From Xiashengella succiniciproducens (GTDB lineage Bacteria > Bacteroidota > Bacteroidia > Bacteroidales > Marinilabiliaceae), in assembly GCF_023674465.1 (NCBI RefSeq), contig NZ_CP098400.1, forward strand, positions 1,764,801-1,828,800: a DNA stretch of 64,000 nt, in the 5' to 3' direction. The notes below the pieces were generated by a model that was given only the letters and a program-made list of their open reading frames with translations, searched no databases and was not told the DNA's origin. The position numbers and the translations under genes were made by a program. Shown here piece by piece: positions 35,611 through 44,791 of this stretch. Within the stretch, counting starts at the first letter, position 1; each line of letters begins with the position of its first letter.

Positions 35611-36813
35611 ATGAGCATTCCCGGAATAAAAATTTCCGACTACGAGTATGACCTTCCTTCGGAACGAATAGCTATATACCCCCTGGCCAACAGAGACGAC
35701 TCCAAATTACTGGTGTATAATAAAGGAAATATCATACACTCGGAGTTCCGGAGACTTGTTGACTATCTGCCATCTGACGCCCTTCTGGTCTTCAACAACA
35801 CCAAGGTTATCCGCGCCAGACTCCAGTTCAAAAAGGACTCAGGAGCCCAAATAGAGATTTTCTGTCTCGAACCAGCTGAGCCTGCTGATATTGCAATGGC
35901 CTTCCAGGCCGGCGGCAAGGTTAAGTGGAACTGCCTTATCCGTAACCAGAAGAAATGGAAGGATGGAGCTCTGACTTTAACCTGTTCAATTAATGGAAAG
36001 GAAATCACTCTGAAAGCCCTGCTTACAGAGAAGGAAGAGAATTCATGTGTAGTTGAATTCTTATGGGAGCCAGCTGAAATAGGCTTTGGAGAGATACTGG
36101 ATGCAATCGGACATACTCCTATCCCTCCTTACCTTGAGCGTGATGACGAGGAAATTGATGTAGAACGATACCAGACCGTCTATTCGAAATACAAAGGTAG
36201 CGTAGCAGCCCCGACAGCGGGTCTGCACTTCACAGCAAATACGCTGCAGGCGCTAAAGAACAAAGGGATCAGGACTACCGAACTAACACTCCACGTGGGG
36301 GCAGGGACATTCAGACCTGTGAAGGCTGATAGTATAGACCAGCACAAGATGCACACAGAGCATTTTGAAGCTGCCCTGGAGACGCTCACAACCATTGCCT
36401 CTCACAGGGGTCCTGTAATTGCAGTAGGGACAACATCACTCAGAACTCTTGAGTCACTTTACTTCGCAGCCCTTCATATTGCCCAAGGTCGAGCTCCTGA
36501 ACACATAGACCAATGGGAAGGCTTTGAATCCGATGTACAACTTACACGTCAGGAGGCGTATGGTATTCTGGCTGCCTACCTTGAAAAGAATGGTAAAGAA
36601 AAGCTGGAAGCTGCAACATCCATAATTATTGCTCCCGGCTACAAACCAAAGGTTATCGATGGACTGATAAGCAACTTCCACCAGCCACGAAGCACCTTGC
36701 TCCTACTAATAGCAGCTTTAATAGGAGACAACTGGAAAGAAGTGTATCGTCAGGCACTGGAAAAGGATTACAGATTTCTCAGCTACGGCGACAGCTCTCT
36801 GCTCCTGCCTTAA
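35611..36813 (+). CDS. queA: S-adenosylmethionine:tRNA ribosyltransferase-isomerase
   Basis: Enzyme of queuosine synthesis that moves the ribosyl part of S-adenosylmethionine to preQ1 in the tRNA wobble position. Family blocks: DYEYDLPSERIAIYPLANRDDSKLLV at the start, LLVFNNTKVIRARL near 50, IGHTPIPPYLERDDEE near 166, YQTVYSKYKGSVAAPTAGLHF near 190, LHVGAGTFRPVKADSIDQHKMHTEHFE near 228, VIAVGTTSLRTLES near 270, and ISNFHQPRSTLLLLIAALIG near the end. Compared with E. coli (356 aa) it is longer (400 aa), due mainly to an insertion around 285-330. Longer paralogues occur in Bacteroidota alongside a short QueA, so this might be that second copy. It is divergent from the Smr gene and monocistronic. 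Confidence 0.93.
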   Translation: MSIPGIKISDYEYDLPSERIAIYPLANRDDSKLLVYNKGNIIHSEFRRLVDYLPSDALLVFNNTKVIRARLQFKKDSGAQIEIFCLEPAEPADIAMAFQAGGKVKWNCLIRNQKKWKDGALTLTCSINGKEITLKALLTEKEENSCVVEFLWEPAEIGFGEILDAIGHTPIPPYLERDDEEIDVERYQTVYSKYKGSVAAPTAGLHFTANTLQALKNKGIRTTELTLHVGAGTFRPVKADSIDQHKMHTEHFEAALETLTTIASHRGPVIAVGTTSLRTLESLYFAALHIAQGRAPEHIDQWEGFESDVQLTRQEAYGILAAYLEKNGKEKLEAATSIIIAPGYKPKVIDGLISNFHQPRSTLLLLIAALIGDNWKEVYRQALEKDYRFLSYGDSSLLLP

Positions 36814-37090
36814 AAGCCATTATTTCTGCTCGTGAGGAATCTCGGGTATATATCAATAATAACTCCGACAGGTCAAGTAAGAGCAGTCTATATTGAGTCC
36901 GGCAACTTTATCAGGACCCTTTACCCTCACGACGCAGCCTTAGTTCCTCTTCAAGAATTTCTTCAATATCAGCAGATGCCGATTTTCATTAAAAACATTT
37001 CTGCCAGTTTAAAGTTCACCTTTACCCGGCAAATACTGTAATCCGTTTCAAAAGATAGTCAAATATGACAACAAGCCATTTTTTCTATGG
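36814..37090. other. Intergenic region before the moxR promoter
   Basis: About 280 bp between queA and the moxR promoter. No RNA gene or repeat was recognised. A 69-codon plus-strand open frame shows no recognisable features, and no clear terminator for queA was found. Confidence 0.5.
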
Positions 37091-37123
37091 TTTGGAACAA
37101 TTATTGAGGGATTATTATCTTTG
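37091..37123 (+). promoter_or_regulatory. Promoter of the moxR-bat operon
   Basis: TTTG (37091-37094) and TATCTTTG (37116-37123) are 21 bp apart and both match the Bacteroidota consensus. Transcription would start near 37130, about 40 nt before the moxR ATG. Confidence 0.62.
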
Positions 37124-37170
37124 GATTTATCTAAATTTTCGATTGTTTCAAATGAAAAAATATATGCAAC

Positions 37171-38166
37171 ATGAATCAAACTGTTGATATCAAAGAGCTA
37201 AATGAACGAATCAGGCAGGAGAGTTCATTTGTCGACCTACTAACCATAGAAATGAACAAAGTTATTGTTGGCCAGAAACACCTTGTAGAAAGCTTATTGA
37301 CAGCACTACTTGCAGATGGCCACATTCTTCTTGAAGGAGTTCCGGGTCTGGCCAAGACCCTTGCAATCAACACACTGGCTACTGCCATTGACGCAAAGTT
37401 CAGCCGTATTCAGTTTACTCCCGACCTATTGCCTGCCGACCTAGTAGGTACTATGATTTATAGCCAGAAGAGCGAAGAATTCGTAGTCAAGAAAGGTCCA
37501 ATCTTTACAAACTTCGTACTAGCTGATGAGATCAACCGTGCCCCGGCCAAGGTCCAAAGTGCATTGCTTGAAGCTATGCAGGAACGTCAGGTAACACTGG
37601 GTGATGAGACTCACAAATTACCAGAACCATTCCTCGTACTGGCTACACAAAACCCCATCGAGCAGGAAGGAACCTATCCGCTACCTGAAGCTCAGGTTGA
37701 CCGTTTTATGCTCAAAGTGGTTATTTCTTACCCAGAGAGATCAGAAGAGCAAATGATCATCCGTCAGAACCTGGCTCAGTCCTTTCCAAAAGCTACTGCA
37801 GTTGTCAAACCCGAAGACATCGTAAGGGCCCGTCAGGTAGTAAGGGATGTTTACATGGACGAAAAGATAGAACGCTATATAGTTGATATAGTATTTGCCA
37901 CAAGATTCCCGGAAAACTACAAGCTTGAGAAGTTCCGTGAAATGATTTCCTACGGAGCATCACCACGTGCAAGTATCAGTCTTGCGATGGCATCCAAGGC
38001 CTATGCCTTTATCAAGCGCAGAGGCTATGTGATACCTGAAGACGTACGTGCAGTTTGCCACGATGTAATGCGTCACCGTATTGGACTGTCCTACGAGGCC
38101 GAAGCCAACAACCTTACATCAGAGGAGATCATATCCGAAATACTCAACACCATCGAAGTACCGTAG
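37171..38166 (+). CDS. MoxR-family AAA+ ATPase
   Basis: A 331-residue cytoplasmic ATPase thought to act as a chaperone for the VWA proteins that follow. Walker A is GVPGLAKT (56-63), Walker B is FVLADEINRA (about 112-121), sensor 1 is LVLATQNPIEQEGTYPLPEAQVDRF, and the MoxR-type lid includes SYGASPRASISLAMASKAYA. It opens the bat gene set. A 60-bp gap separates it from the DUF58 gene. Length and motifs are normal for the family. Confidence 0.95.
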   Translation: MNQTVDIKELNERIRQESSFVDLLTIEMNKVIVGQKHLVESLLTALLADGHILLEGVPGLAKTLAINTLATAIDAKFSRIQFTPDLLPADLVGTMIYSQKSEEFVVKKGPIFTNFVLADEINRAPAKVQSALLEAMQERQVTLGDETHKLPEPFLVLATQNPIEQEGTYPLPEAQVDRFMLKVVISYPERSEEQMIIRQNLAQSFPKATAVVKPEDIVRARQVVRDVYMDEKIERYIVDIVFATRFPENYKLEKFREMISYGASPRASISLAMASKAYAFIKRRGYVIPEDVRAVCHDVMRHRIGLSYEAEANNLTSEEIISEILNTIEVP

Positions 38167-38226
38167 GATATTAAGCAAAGTCCCTTACCCAAATGTATTT
38201 GTGCTTAATATAATAAACAGAAGACT

Positions 38227-39093
38227 GTGGAAACTACGGATATCCTGAAACGAGTAAGGCAGATCGAGATCAAGACGAGGGGCTTGTCCAGCAATATCTT
38301 TGCCGGTGAGTACCATTCGGCGTTCAAGGGTCGTGGTATGATGTTCAGTGAGGTCCGCGAATACCAGTACGGAGATGATGTAAGGAATATAGACTGGAAC
38401 GTTACAGCCCGTTTCAACAGACCCTTTGTCAAGGTCTTTGAAGAAGAACGTGAGCTCACCGTAATGCTACTCATCGACGTAAGTGGATCCAGGGAGTTTG
38501 GTACTACCTGGAGGACCAAGAAGAACATGATCAGCGAGATGGCTGCCGTTTTGGCATTCTCGGCTATTCAAAACAATGACAAAATAGGTGTTATACTGTT
38601 TTCCAACAAGGTAGAGAAGTTCATTCCCCCTAAAAAAGGTAGAAAACACATACTTCACATTATCCGTGAAATGGTGGGATTCGAACCTGAAAACAGAGAA
38701 ACCGATATAGCCGGGGTATTGCGCTATCTTACTAATGCGATAAAGAAACGCTGTACAGCCTTTGTTATCTCAGACTTCCTCGACACCAATTTTGAGGATG
38801 CCCTCAAAATTGCAAACCAAAAACATGATGTCGTTGCCCTCAAAGTATTCGACCCGAGGGAGACGGAGCTACCCAATATCGGCTTTGTTAAGTTCAAAGA
38901 TGCCGAGACCGGCCAATTGCGCTGGATTAACACATCCAAACGTTCCAACCGCGATGCATACAGCCAGTGGTGGAATGACAACGATGAAAAGGTTAGCACC
39001 ATGTTTAGAAAATCAGGTGTTGACTCTGTGTCAGTCAGGACTGACGAGGACTATGTAAAGGCCTTGATGGCCCTGTTCAAAAAACGAAGCTGA
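38227..39093 (+). CDS. DUF58 VWA-like protein
   Basis: A 288-residue cytoplasmic protein of the DUF58 group, always paired with MoxR. The first half holds the DUF58 segment (GRGMMFSEVREYQYGDDVRNIDWNVTARFNRPFVKVFEEERELTVMLLIDVSGS). The DVSGS tail is a MIDAS-like metal site of the von Willebrand A fold. The rest continues the VWA fold. Start is GTG at 38227. It lies after moxR and one base before the next gene's start, in the operon. Function in the Bat system is not defined, though roles in membrane integrity and stress have been reported. Confidence 0.92.
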   Translation: METTDILKRVRQIEIKTRGLSSNIFAGEYHSAFKGRGMMFSEVREYQYGDDVRNIDWNVTARFNRPFVKVFEEERELTVMLLIDVSGSREFGTTWRTKKNMISEMAAVLAFSAIQNNDKIGVILFSNKVEKFIPPKKGRKHILHIIREMVGFEPENRETDIAGVLRYLTNAIKKRCTAFVISDFLDTNFEDALKIANQKHDVVALKVFDPRETELPNIGFVKFKDAETGQLRWINTSKRSNRDAYSQWWNDNDEKVSTMFRKSGVDSVSVRTDEDYVKALMALFKKRS

Positions 39094-39094
39094 A

Positions 39095-40138
39095 ATGAGA
39101 CTAAAAGTTCATAAGTACTTCAACATACTAAGGATCTACATGGTAATGATGCTGCCGGCCTTCAGCACCGGCAGCTATGCCCAGTCCGTCGCAGTGACTG
39201 CCAGTCTCGACTCAACGCTGATGTTCATCGGTGGACAGATGCAACTGAAATTCGAGATTGCACAGGACGAGGGACTGAATGTTGCCTTTCCCTTATTTAC
39301 AGATACAATAGTCAAAGGGGTTGAGATAGTAGAGTCCCACCCTGTGGATACGTCGCTGTTGGACAACAAGCGACTGCTGATCCAAAAATCTTATACAATA
39401 ACCTCGTTCGACAGCGGTCTGTACTATATTCCGCCTGTTGAACTTGAGTTTATGGAAGGTGAGATACTTCGCAAAGCACAAAGCCAGGCTCTAGCGCTGA
39501 TGGTCATAAATCCCTTTACCGAGGTAAATCCCGAAGATGGGATCTTTGACCTCAAACAGCCATATAATCTGCCTTTTTCTATCGCAGAACTTAAGAAATA
39601 TATTAATTGGCTGCTATTATTCTTCCTCCTTCAGGCTATAATAGGTCTTGTCATAGTATATCTGAACCGCAGGGAGAAACCTCTGAAGGAGATCTTTGTA
39701 AGGGAAAAACCCAAGGATCCACCTCATGTTATTGCTTTGCGTGAGCTGGACCGGATCAAGAATGAAAAACTCTGGCAGAGTGGTCGTGTAAAGCAGTTCT
39801 ATTCAGATCTCAGCGATACTCTTCGCAGATATATAGAGGACAGGTATGAGGTGTCAACCATGGAGCAAACCACCGGTGAGATAATGAGGTCAATGAAGAG
39901 AATGGAATTGCCAGACGGAAAACTCTATGATAAGTTGGGTAAAGTCCTAGAAACTGCTGACCTGGCCAAGTTTGCCAAGTACGAACCCCTGCCCGACGAG
40001 AATGACTTCGCGCTTATTTCTGCCTACTTCTTTGTCAACCAGACCAAGATAGAACCCAAGCCTGACCTAAATGAATTAGAGGCAAAGGACGGAGAACAAG
40101 GTGAAGCTGTTGAACAATCAGGTAAAACTGAAAAGTAA
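39095..40138 (+). CDS. Membrane protein of the bat operon, N-terminal beta domain and cytoplasmic tail
   Basis: A 347-residue protein with a signal peptide (ending about SYAQS, residue 30), an exposed beta-rich region (residues 31-160) like the BatD extracytoplasmic domain, a single transmembrane helix (WLLLFFLLQAIIGLVIVYL, about 170-190) and a helical cytoplasmic tail. It sits at the place of the DUF4381-like or short BatD-like protein found between DUF58 and BatA in other Bacteroidota. The tail segment QFYSDLSDTLRRYIEDRYEVSTMEQTT is similar to one in BatD (43 kb), which has TRALWGYLSDKLDIPRANLT. Its stop codon shares one base with the batA start, so the two are coupled. Confidence 0.75.
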   Translation: MRLKVHKYFNILRIYMVMMLPAFSTGSYAQSVAVTASLDSTLMFIGGQMQLKFEIAQDEGLNVAFPLFTDTIVKGVEIVESHPVDTSLLDNKRLLIQKSYTITSFDSGLYYIPPVELEFMEGEILRKAQSQALALMVINPFTEVNPEDGIFDLKQPYNLPFSIAELKKYINWLLLFFLLQAIIGLVIVYLNRREKPLKEIFVREKPKDPPHVIALRELDRIKNEKLWQSGRVKQFYSDLSDTLRRYIEDRYEVSTMEQTTGEIMRSMKRMELPDGKLYDKLGKVLETADLAKFAKYEPLPDENDFALISAYFFVNQTKIEPKPDLNELEAKDGEQGEAVEQSGKTEK

Positions 40139-41127
40139 TGAAGTACACATTCTTATATCCACAATATTTCTGGCTGCTGCTACTGCTGATACCACTAATT
40201 GCTTGGTATGTATGGAAACAGCATTCAATAAATCCAACTATTCAGATTAGTACTCTTAAGCTGTTTTCCAGGATTGGCAAGTCACGCAAGATGCTGTTCA
40301 GGCACGTACCCTTTGTACTTAGGATGCTGGCCTTGGTCTTTATAATCATAGCACTGGCCAGGCCTCAGAGTACTGACAAATTGCAGAATATGACAACCGA
40401 GGGTATTGATATAATGATATCCCTTGATATCTCGGGTAGTATGCAGGCCATGGACTTCAAGCCCAACAGGCTTGAAGCAGCCAAGGAAGTTGCTATTGAC
40501 TTTATAAATGGCCGTCCAAACGACAGAATGGGACTTGTAATTTTTGCTGCAGAAAGCTTTACGCAGTGCCCCCTCACAGTTGACCATACCGTACTAAGCA
40601 ACCTATTCAGGGATGTTAGGATCGGGATGCTGGAAGATGGAACTGCTATCGGAATGGGCCTTGCAACAGCAGTCAACAGACTTAAGGATAGCGACTCAAA
40701 AAGTAAAGTAATAATCCTTCTGTCTGACGGTGAGAACAATTCAGGAACCATTGCCCCGCTTACTGCTGCCGAGATTGCCAGGACCTTTGGTATCCGTGTT
40801 TACACTATTGGTGTGGGAACCATCGGAACAGCTCCTGTACCTATCAATACGGTATTTGGACAACAGATACAGCAGGTCGAAGTAAAGATCGACGAAGCTA
40901 TGCTGTCTGAGATCGCAAAAATCACAGGCGGACAGTATTTCAGGGCTACCAACAGGGCTGCCCTTGAGAATATATACAAGGAAATTGATGAGATGGAAAA
41001 AATCAAAATAGAGGTTCAGGAATATACCCGCTATGCAGAGCACTTTTTACCCTTTGCCCTGATAGCTACATTATTGCTGCTTCTTGAGATTGTGTTGAGA
41101 AATACAGTACTTCGCACCCTGCCCTAA
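40138..41127 (+). CDS. batA: VWA-domain membrane protein BatA
   Basis: A 329-residue protein with N-terminal helices (WLLLLLIPLIAWYVWK and VPFVLRMLALVFIIIALA), then a von Willebrand A domain with the metal-ion site DISGSMQAMDF near residue 98 and the TAIGMGLA and LLSDGENNSG strands, and a final helix (LPFALIATLLLLLEIVL). BatA and BatB belong to the Bacteroides aerotolerance set, first described for Bacteroides fragilis. They are thought to form a periplasmic complex. The start ATG 40138 overlaps the upstream stop; the next gene follows after 34 bp. Confidence 0.95.
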   Translation: MKYTFLYPQYFWLLLLLIPLIAWYVWKQHSINPTIQISTLKLFSRIGKSRKMLFRHVPFVLRMLALVFIIIALARPQSTDKLQNMTTEGIDIMISLDISGSMQAMDFKPNRLEAAKEVAIDFINGRPNDRMGLVIFAAESFTQCPLTVDHTVLSNLFRDVRIGMLEDGTAIGMGLATAVNRLKDSDSKSKVIILLSDGENNSGTIAPLTAAEIARTFGIRVYTIGVGTIGTAPVPINTVFGQQIQQVEVKIDEAMLSEIAKITGGQYFRATNRAALENIYKEIDEMEKIKIEVQEYTRYAEHFLPFALIATLLLLLEIVLRNTVLRTLP

Positions 41128-41161
41128 AGGCCAGGTTGCTGAAAACTAAAATATTGCAGAG

Positions 41162-42211
41162 ATGTTTAGATTCGGAAACCCGGAATATTTATACCTGCTG
41201 CTGATAATACCTATACTGGCCTTTATCCAGTTGTATTTTCAGCTACAAAAGAAGAAGGCACTCAGACGTTTTGGTAATCCGGAACTGCTGGAGCCGCTGA
41301 TGCCTGATGTGTCTAAGTTCAGGCCTGCTCTGAAATTCTACCTCTTGCTGCTGGCACTGATAGCATTAATATTCACGCTTGCAGCTCCGCAATTTGGTAA
41401 CAGACTGCAAACAGTGCAACGCAAGGGTATTGAGATTATCGTTGCGCTTGACGTGTCCAACAGTATGAATGCCCAGGACATAGAGCCCAGCAGGCTGGTA
41501 CGAGCAAAACAAGCTATTTCAAGGCTTACCGACCAACTAGTCAATGACCGCATAGGTCTGATTGTCTTTGCAGGTGATGCCTATACCCAGTTGCCCATCA
41601 CTTCTGACTATGCCTCGGCCAAGATGTTCCTTTCAAACATCTCGACCGACATAGTTCCCACTCAGGGTACTGCAATAGGTGCCGCTATCAGGCTTGCCAT
41701 GCGTTCCTTCAGCAATAACGAAGGTATCAATCGTGCAATCATTATTATCACCGACGGCGAAAACCACGAAGATGACGCTATGGCTGAGGCAGCTAAAGCT
41801 GCCGAAAATGGCATCCTTGTTTACACAGTTGGTATGGGAACCAACAGAGGGGGCCCTATTCCATTGGGTACCAGTGGCAATTTCCTGCGTGACAGGGATG
41901 GCAATGTTGTTATTACCAAGTTAAATGAAGAAATGCTTGCCCAGATTGCAGTTGCCGGAGGCGGTGAATATATAGCTGCAAACAACATCAGGGCCGGTAT
42001 CAACAATCTGGTCAAGGAGCTTTCCGAACTTGAAAAAGCTGAGTTTGAGTCCAAGGTGTACAGTAGTTACGAAGAGCAGTATCAGTACCTGGCTTTATTT
42101 GCCCTGATACTGCTGATTCTCGAATTGCTAATTCTGGAAAGAAAGAACAGATTGCTCAAAAATATTAGTCTGTTTGACACACCTGAACAACCTGAAGAAG
42201 GAAAGATCTGA
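41162..42211 (+). CDS. batB: VWA-domain membrane protein BatB
   Basis: A 349-residue sibling of BatA with the same plan: two hydrophobic helices at the start (LYLLLIIPILAFIQLYFQL, FYLLLLALIALIFTLAAPQFGN), a VWA domain with DVSNSMNAQDI and the strand IIITDGENHEDDA, and a C-terminal helix (YLALFALILLILELLIL). The metal site is intact. It is the second VWA gene of the operon; batC's chosen start is 16 bp after its stop. Confidence 0.95.
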   Translation: MFRFGNPEYLYLLLIIPILAFIQLYFQLQKKKALRRFGNPELLEPLMPDVSKFRPALKFYLLLLALIALIFTLAAPQFGNRLQTVQRKGIEIIVALDVSNSMNAQDIEPSRLVRAKQAISRLTDQLVNDRIGLIVFAGDAYTQLPITSDYASAKMFLSNISTDIVPTQGTAIGAAIRLAMRSFSNNEGINRAIIIITDGENHEDDAMAEAAKAAENGILVYTVGMGTNRGGPIPLGTSGNFLRDRDGNVVITKLNEEMLAQIAVAGGGEYIAANNIRAGINNLVKELSELEKAEFESKVYSSYEEQYQYLALFALILLILELLILERKNRLLKNISLFDTPEQPEEGKI

Positions 42212-42227
42212 TCAAAAACGGTTAAAG

Positions 42228-42923
42228 ATGGGAAACAAAGGATTACATATACTGGTCATACTTCTCCTTATAGCTTTGCCTTGGGGCAAAGCTTCAGCAC
42301 AGGAAGAAAGGAAATTTGTCCGCAAGGGGATCGAATTGCTTGAAAAAGAGAGTTTTGCCGAAGCTGAGGCAGCCTTCCGCAAGGCACTTGAACTGGAGCC
42401 AAAGTCCTTTGAAGCAGGATACAACCTGGCTACTGCCCTTTTCCGTCAGGAAAAATATGAGGAAGCGATAAGGCAGCTTCAAACTACCGAACCAAGGACT
42501 GACAATGACAAGCAAAGGCTTGCCAGTCTGTATCACAATATGGGTAACAGTTTCCTCTATGGCGGTAATATTGACGGAGGAATCGAAGCCTATAAGCAAT
42601 CGTTGCGTAACAATCCGCTCGACGATGAGACTCGTTACAACCTGATTGCTGCTATGAAGATGAAGCAACAACAGGAAGAGCAGCAACAGGATCAACAACA
42701 GCAAGAGCAGCAAGAGCAGCAACAACAGCAAGAGGAGCAGGAACAGGAAGAGCAACAGGAGCAACAACAGCAGGAACAACAAGAACAACAGGAATATGAA
42801 GGTATAAGTCGCGAGAATGCCGAGCGCCTGTTGGAAGCTCTTGAGCAGAATGAGAAGGATATGATGGATAAAATGAAAAAGCACCAGCAGGCACAACCGG
42901 TCAGAACAGATAAAAATTGGTAA
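42228..42923 (+). CDS. batC: TPR protein BatC with Gln/Glu-rich segment
   Basis: A 231-residue exported or membrane-anchored TPR protein. The signal peptide or anchor is MGNKGLHILVILLLIALPWGKASAQ. TPR helices follow (residues about 30-135, e.g. AEAAFRKALELEPKSFEAGYNLATALFRQEKYEEAIRQL). After residue about 145 comes a run of about 45 residues composed almost only of Gln and Glu, encoded by a CAA/CAG/GAG-rich stretch (42660-42790). A helical tail ends the protein. ATG 42228 is used because an in-frame start at 42174 overlaps batB and lacks a signal peptide at its N-terminus. BatC is thought to assist the BatA-BatB complex. Confidence 0.9.
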   Translation: MGNKGLHILVILLLIALPWGKASAQEERKFVRKGIELLEKESFAEAEAAFRKALELEPKSFEAGYNLATALFRQEKYEEAIRQLQTTEPRTDNDKQRLASLYHNMGNSFLYGGNIDGGIEAYKQSLRNNPLDDETRYNLIAAMKMKQQQEEQQQDQQQQEQQEQQQQQEEQEQEEQQEQQQQEQQEQQEYEGISRENAERLLEALEQNEKDMMDKMKKHQQAQPVRTDKNW

Positions 42924-42950
42924 TTTTACTGAAGATAAACTCTTTGGAAA

Positions 42951-44780
42951 ATGAGGAAACTACTTTTATATATCACCCTGACACTTGTATCATTATCAGG
43001 TATCCAGGCCCAGAATGCTGATTTCAAGGCCTCGGCACCAACTACGGTGTTGCAGGGATCAAGATTTCAACTCGTTTATTCTATCAATAAGGAGGCTGGT
43101 GACCTAAGGCTTCCCGACATAACTGACTTTCAGATTTTGATGGGACCGTCCACTTCACAAAGTACGGAGGTTCAGTTTATCAACGGATCTGTTACCAGAA
43201 ATGTCAACTATTCCTTTACCTATGTTCTAAGAGGAGACAAAGTGGGACGTTTTACAATTCCTCCTGCCAGCATAGAGGTTGACGGAAAAAGGATTAGCAG
43301 TAACTCTGTTACCATCGAAGTAGTTGAGAGTGACTCGCAAACACAACAACAGCAGCAACAATCTGAAGCACCTGCAGCAGGAACTATCTCGGATGCCGAC
43401 TTATATATTGTTTCAACAGTCAATAAATCTGAGGTTTGGCAGGATGAGCCCGTCCTTCTTACAACCAAGATCTATACAAAGGTCAACCTTGAAGGCATCT
43501 CCGACGTGACACAACCCGAATTACGCAATTTTGTGGTAGAAGAATTGCCAATGCCCAACAATGCTATCCAGTGGGATGTACAGAGTATCAATGGGGTTAC
43601 TTATCATGTTGGAACTTTCAGTCAAAGAGTAATCTATGCCCAGACACCGGGGACCCATACTGTAGAACCCACTGCTATTGAGTTTTTGATACGTCAGCGT
43701 CAATCCCGGCAGTCATACAGTATTTTTGATGACTTCTTTAGCGGTTACCGTACTGTAAAACGTAAAGTGGCGTCAAAACCACTTACCATCAAGGTAAAAC
43801 CTTTACCCTCTCCCCGACCGGCAAACTTCTCAGGCATAGTGGGTGATGTCACCCTCAAGGTAACTGCATCCAAGACACAGGTTTCAGTCAATGACGGCAT
43901 TACCCTCAAAGCTGAAATAACTGGTACTGGTAACCACCGTCTTGCCAGAAACCCTGTATTCCAGGTTCCGGCTGACTTCGATGTCTTTGATCCCAATGTT
44001 TCAAATAGCATTGTTCAGACATCTCAGGGAGGAAAGGGTACGAGAACGGTAGAGACTCTTATTATTCCCCGTCACTCTGGCAGCTTCGAGATACCTCCCG
44101 TAGAGTACAGCTACTTCAATCCTTCTACAGGCCGTTATCACACACTAAAGAGTGAGCCGATTACAATAGAGGTAGCTCGTGGCACAGGTGAGGAAGGACA
44201 AAGTCTGGCAGGCACCGGATCTGTCGGTTCTACTCGCGAGAGCCTGAAGCTTTTGGGTAAGGATATACGCTATATCAAGAGCGGAGAAATTGTCCTTAAA
44301 CCAATGAACACCTTCCTCTTTGGTTCACGTCTCTTTATACTTGCCTATTTAGTACCGTTAATACTCTGTATCGCAATACATATTGTAAATATCAGACGTA
44401 TCAGGGAGAATGCGGATATTGCAAAGGTTAAAAACAAGAAGGCTAACAAGCTGGCCAAGAGAAGACTCAAAAAATCAGCCGATCTGCTTCGCAAGGGAGA
44501 TAAGGAAGGCTTCTATGAAGAGATTACAAGGGCTCTCTGGGGCTATCTCAGCGATAAACTGGATATCCCGCGTGCAAACCTGACTAAGGATATAGCCCGT
44601 TCAACTATGCTGAACAATGGTGCCGACGAAAATCTTGCAGACGAGTTCCTTTCAATACTCGACACCTGTGAGTTTGCCCGTTACTCACCCACAAGCGACC
44701 ATAGTGAGCGTGATCATCTCTACAACAAGAGTCTTGATACCATTAGCAAGCTCGAAGAGAGTCTGAAAAAGAGGAAATAA
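42951..44780 (+). CDS. batD: BatD, oxygen tolerance membrane protein
   Basis: A 609-residue protein with signal peptide MRKLLLYITLTLVSLSGIQAQ, repeated Ig-like extracytoplasmic domains (about 22-460), one transmembrane helix (LFILAYLVPLILCIAIHIVNIRR, about 463-485) and a basic cytoplasmic tail. Typical BatD strings are VLQGSRFQLVYSIN, LPDITDFQILMGPSTSQST, RFTIPPASIEVDGKRISSN and DDFFSGYRTVKRKVAS. A short Gln run occurs between the first two domains. It follows batC by 27 bp and ends 11 bp before batE. Confidence 0.95.
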   Translation: MRKLLLYITLTLVSLSGIQAQNADFKASAPTTVLQGSRFQLVYSINKEAGDLRLPDITDFQILMGPSTSQSTEVQFINGSVTRNVNYSFTYVLRGDKVGRFTIPPASIEVDGKRISSNSVTIEVVESDSQTQQQQQQSEAPAAGTISDADLYIVSTVNKSEVWQDEPVLLTTKIYTKVNLEGISDVTQPELRNFVVEELPMPNNAIQWDVQSINGVTYHVGTFSQRVIYAQTPGTHTVEPTAIEFLIRQRQSRQSYSIFDDFFSGYRTVKRKVASKPLTIKVKPLPSPRPANFSGIVGDVTLKVTASKTQVSVNDGITLKAEITGTGNHRLARNPVFQVPADFDVFDPNVSNSIVQTSQGGKGTRTVETLIIPRHSGSFEIPPVEYSYFNPSTGRYHTLKSEPITIEVARGTGEEGQSLAGTGSVGSTRESLKLLGKDIRYIKSGEIVLKPMNTFLFGSRLFILAYLVPLILCIAIHIVNIRRIRENADIAKVKNKKANKLAKRRLKKSADLLRKGDKEGFYEEITRALWGYLSDKLDIPRANLTKDIARSTMLNNGADENLADEFLSILDTCEFARYSPTSDHSERDHLYNKSLDTISKLEESLKKRK

Positions 44781-44791
44781 TCAGATTAATC

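Noticed and set aside
36832-37041. 69-codon frame after queA and a Glu/Arg-rich minus-strand string near 36900-36980
   Set aside because: Neither has a start signal or recognisable domain; the minus-strand string is only about 24 codons after an in-frame stop and could be chance or an old remnant.
42294-42896. 200-codon Leu-rich minus-strand frame opposite batC
   Set aside because: It is the complement of the Gln/Glu tract, which gives Leu runs; batC on the plus strand is well supported.
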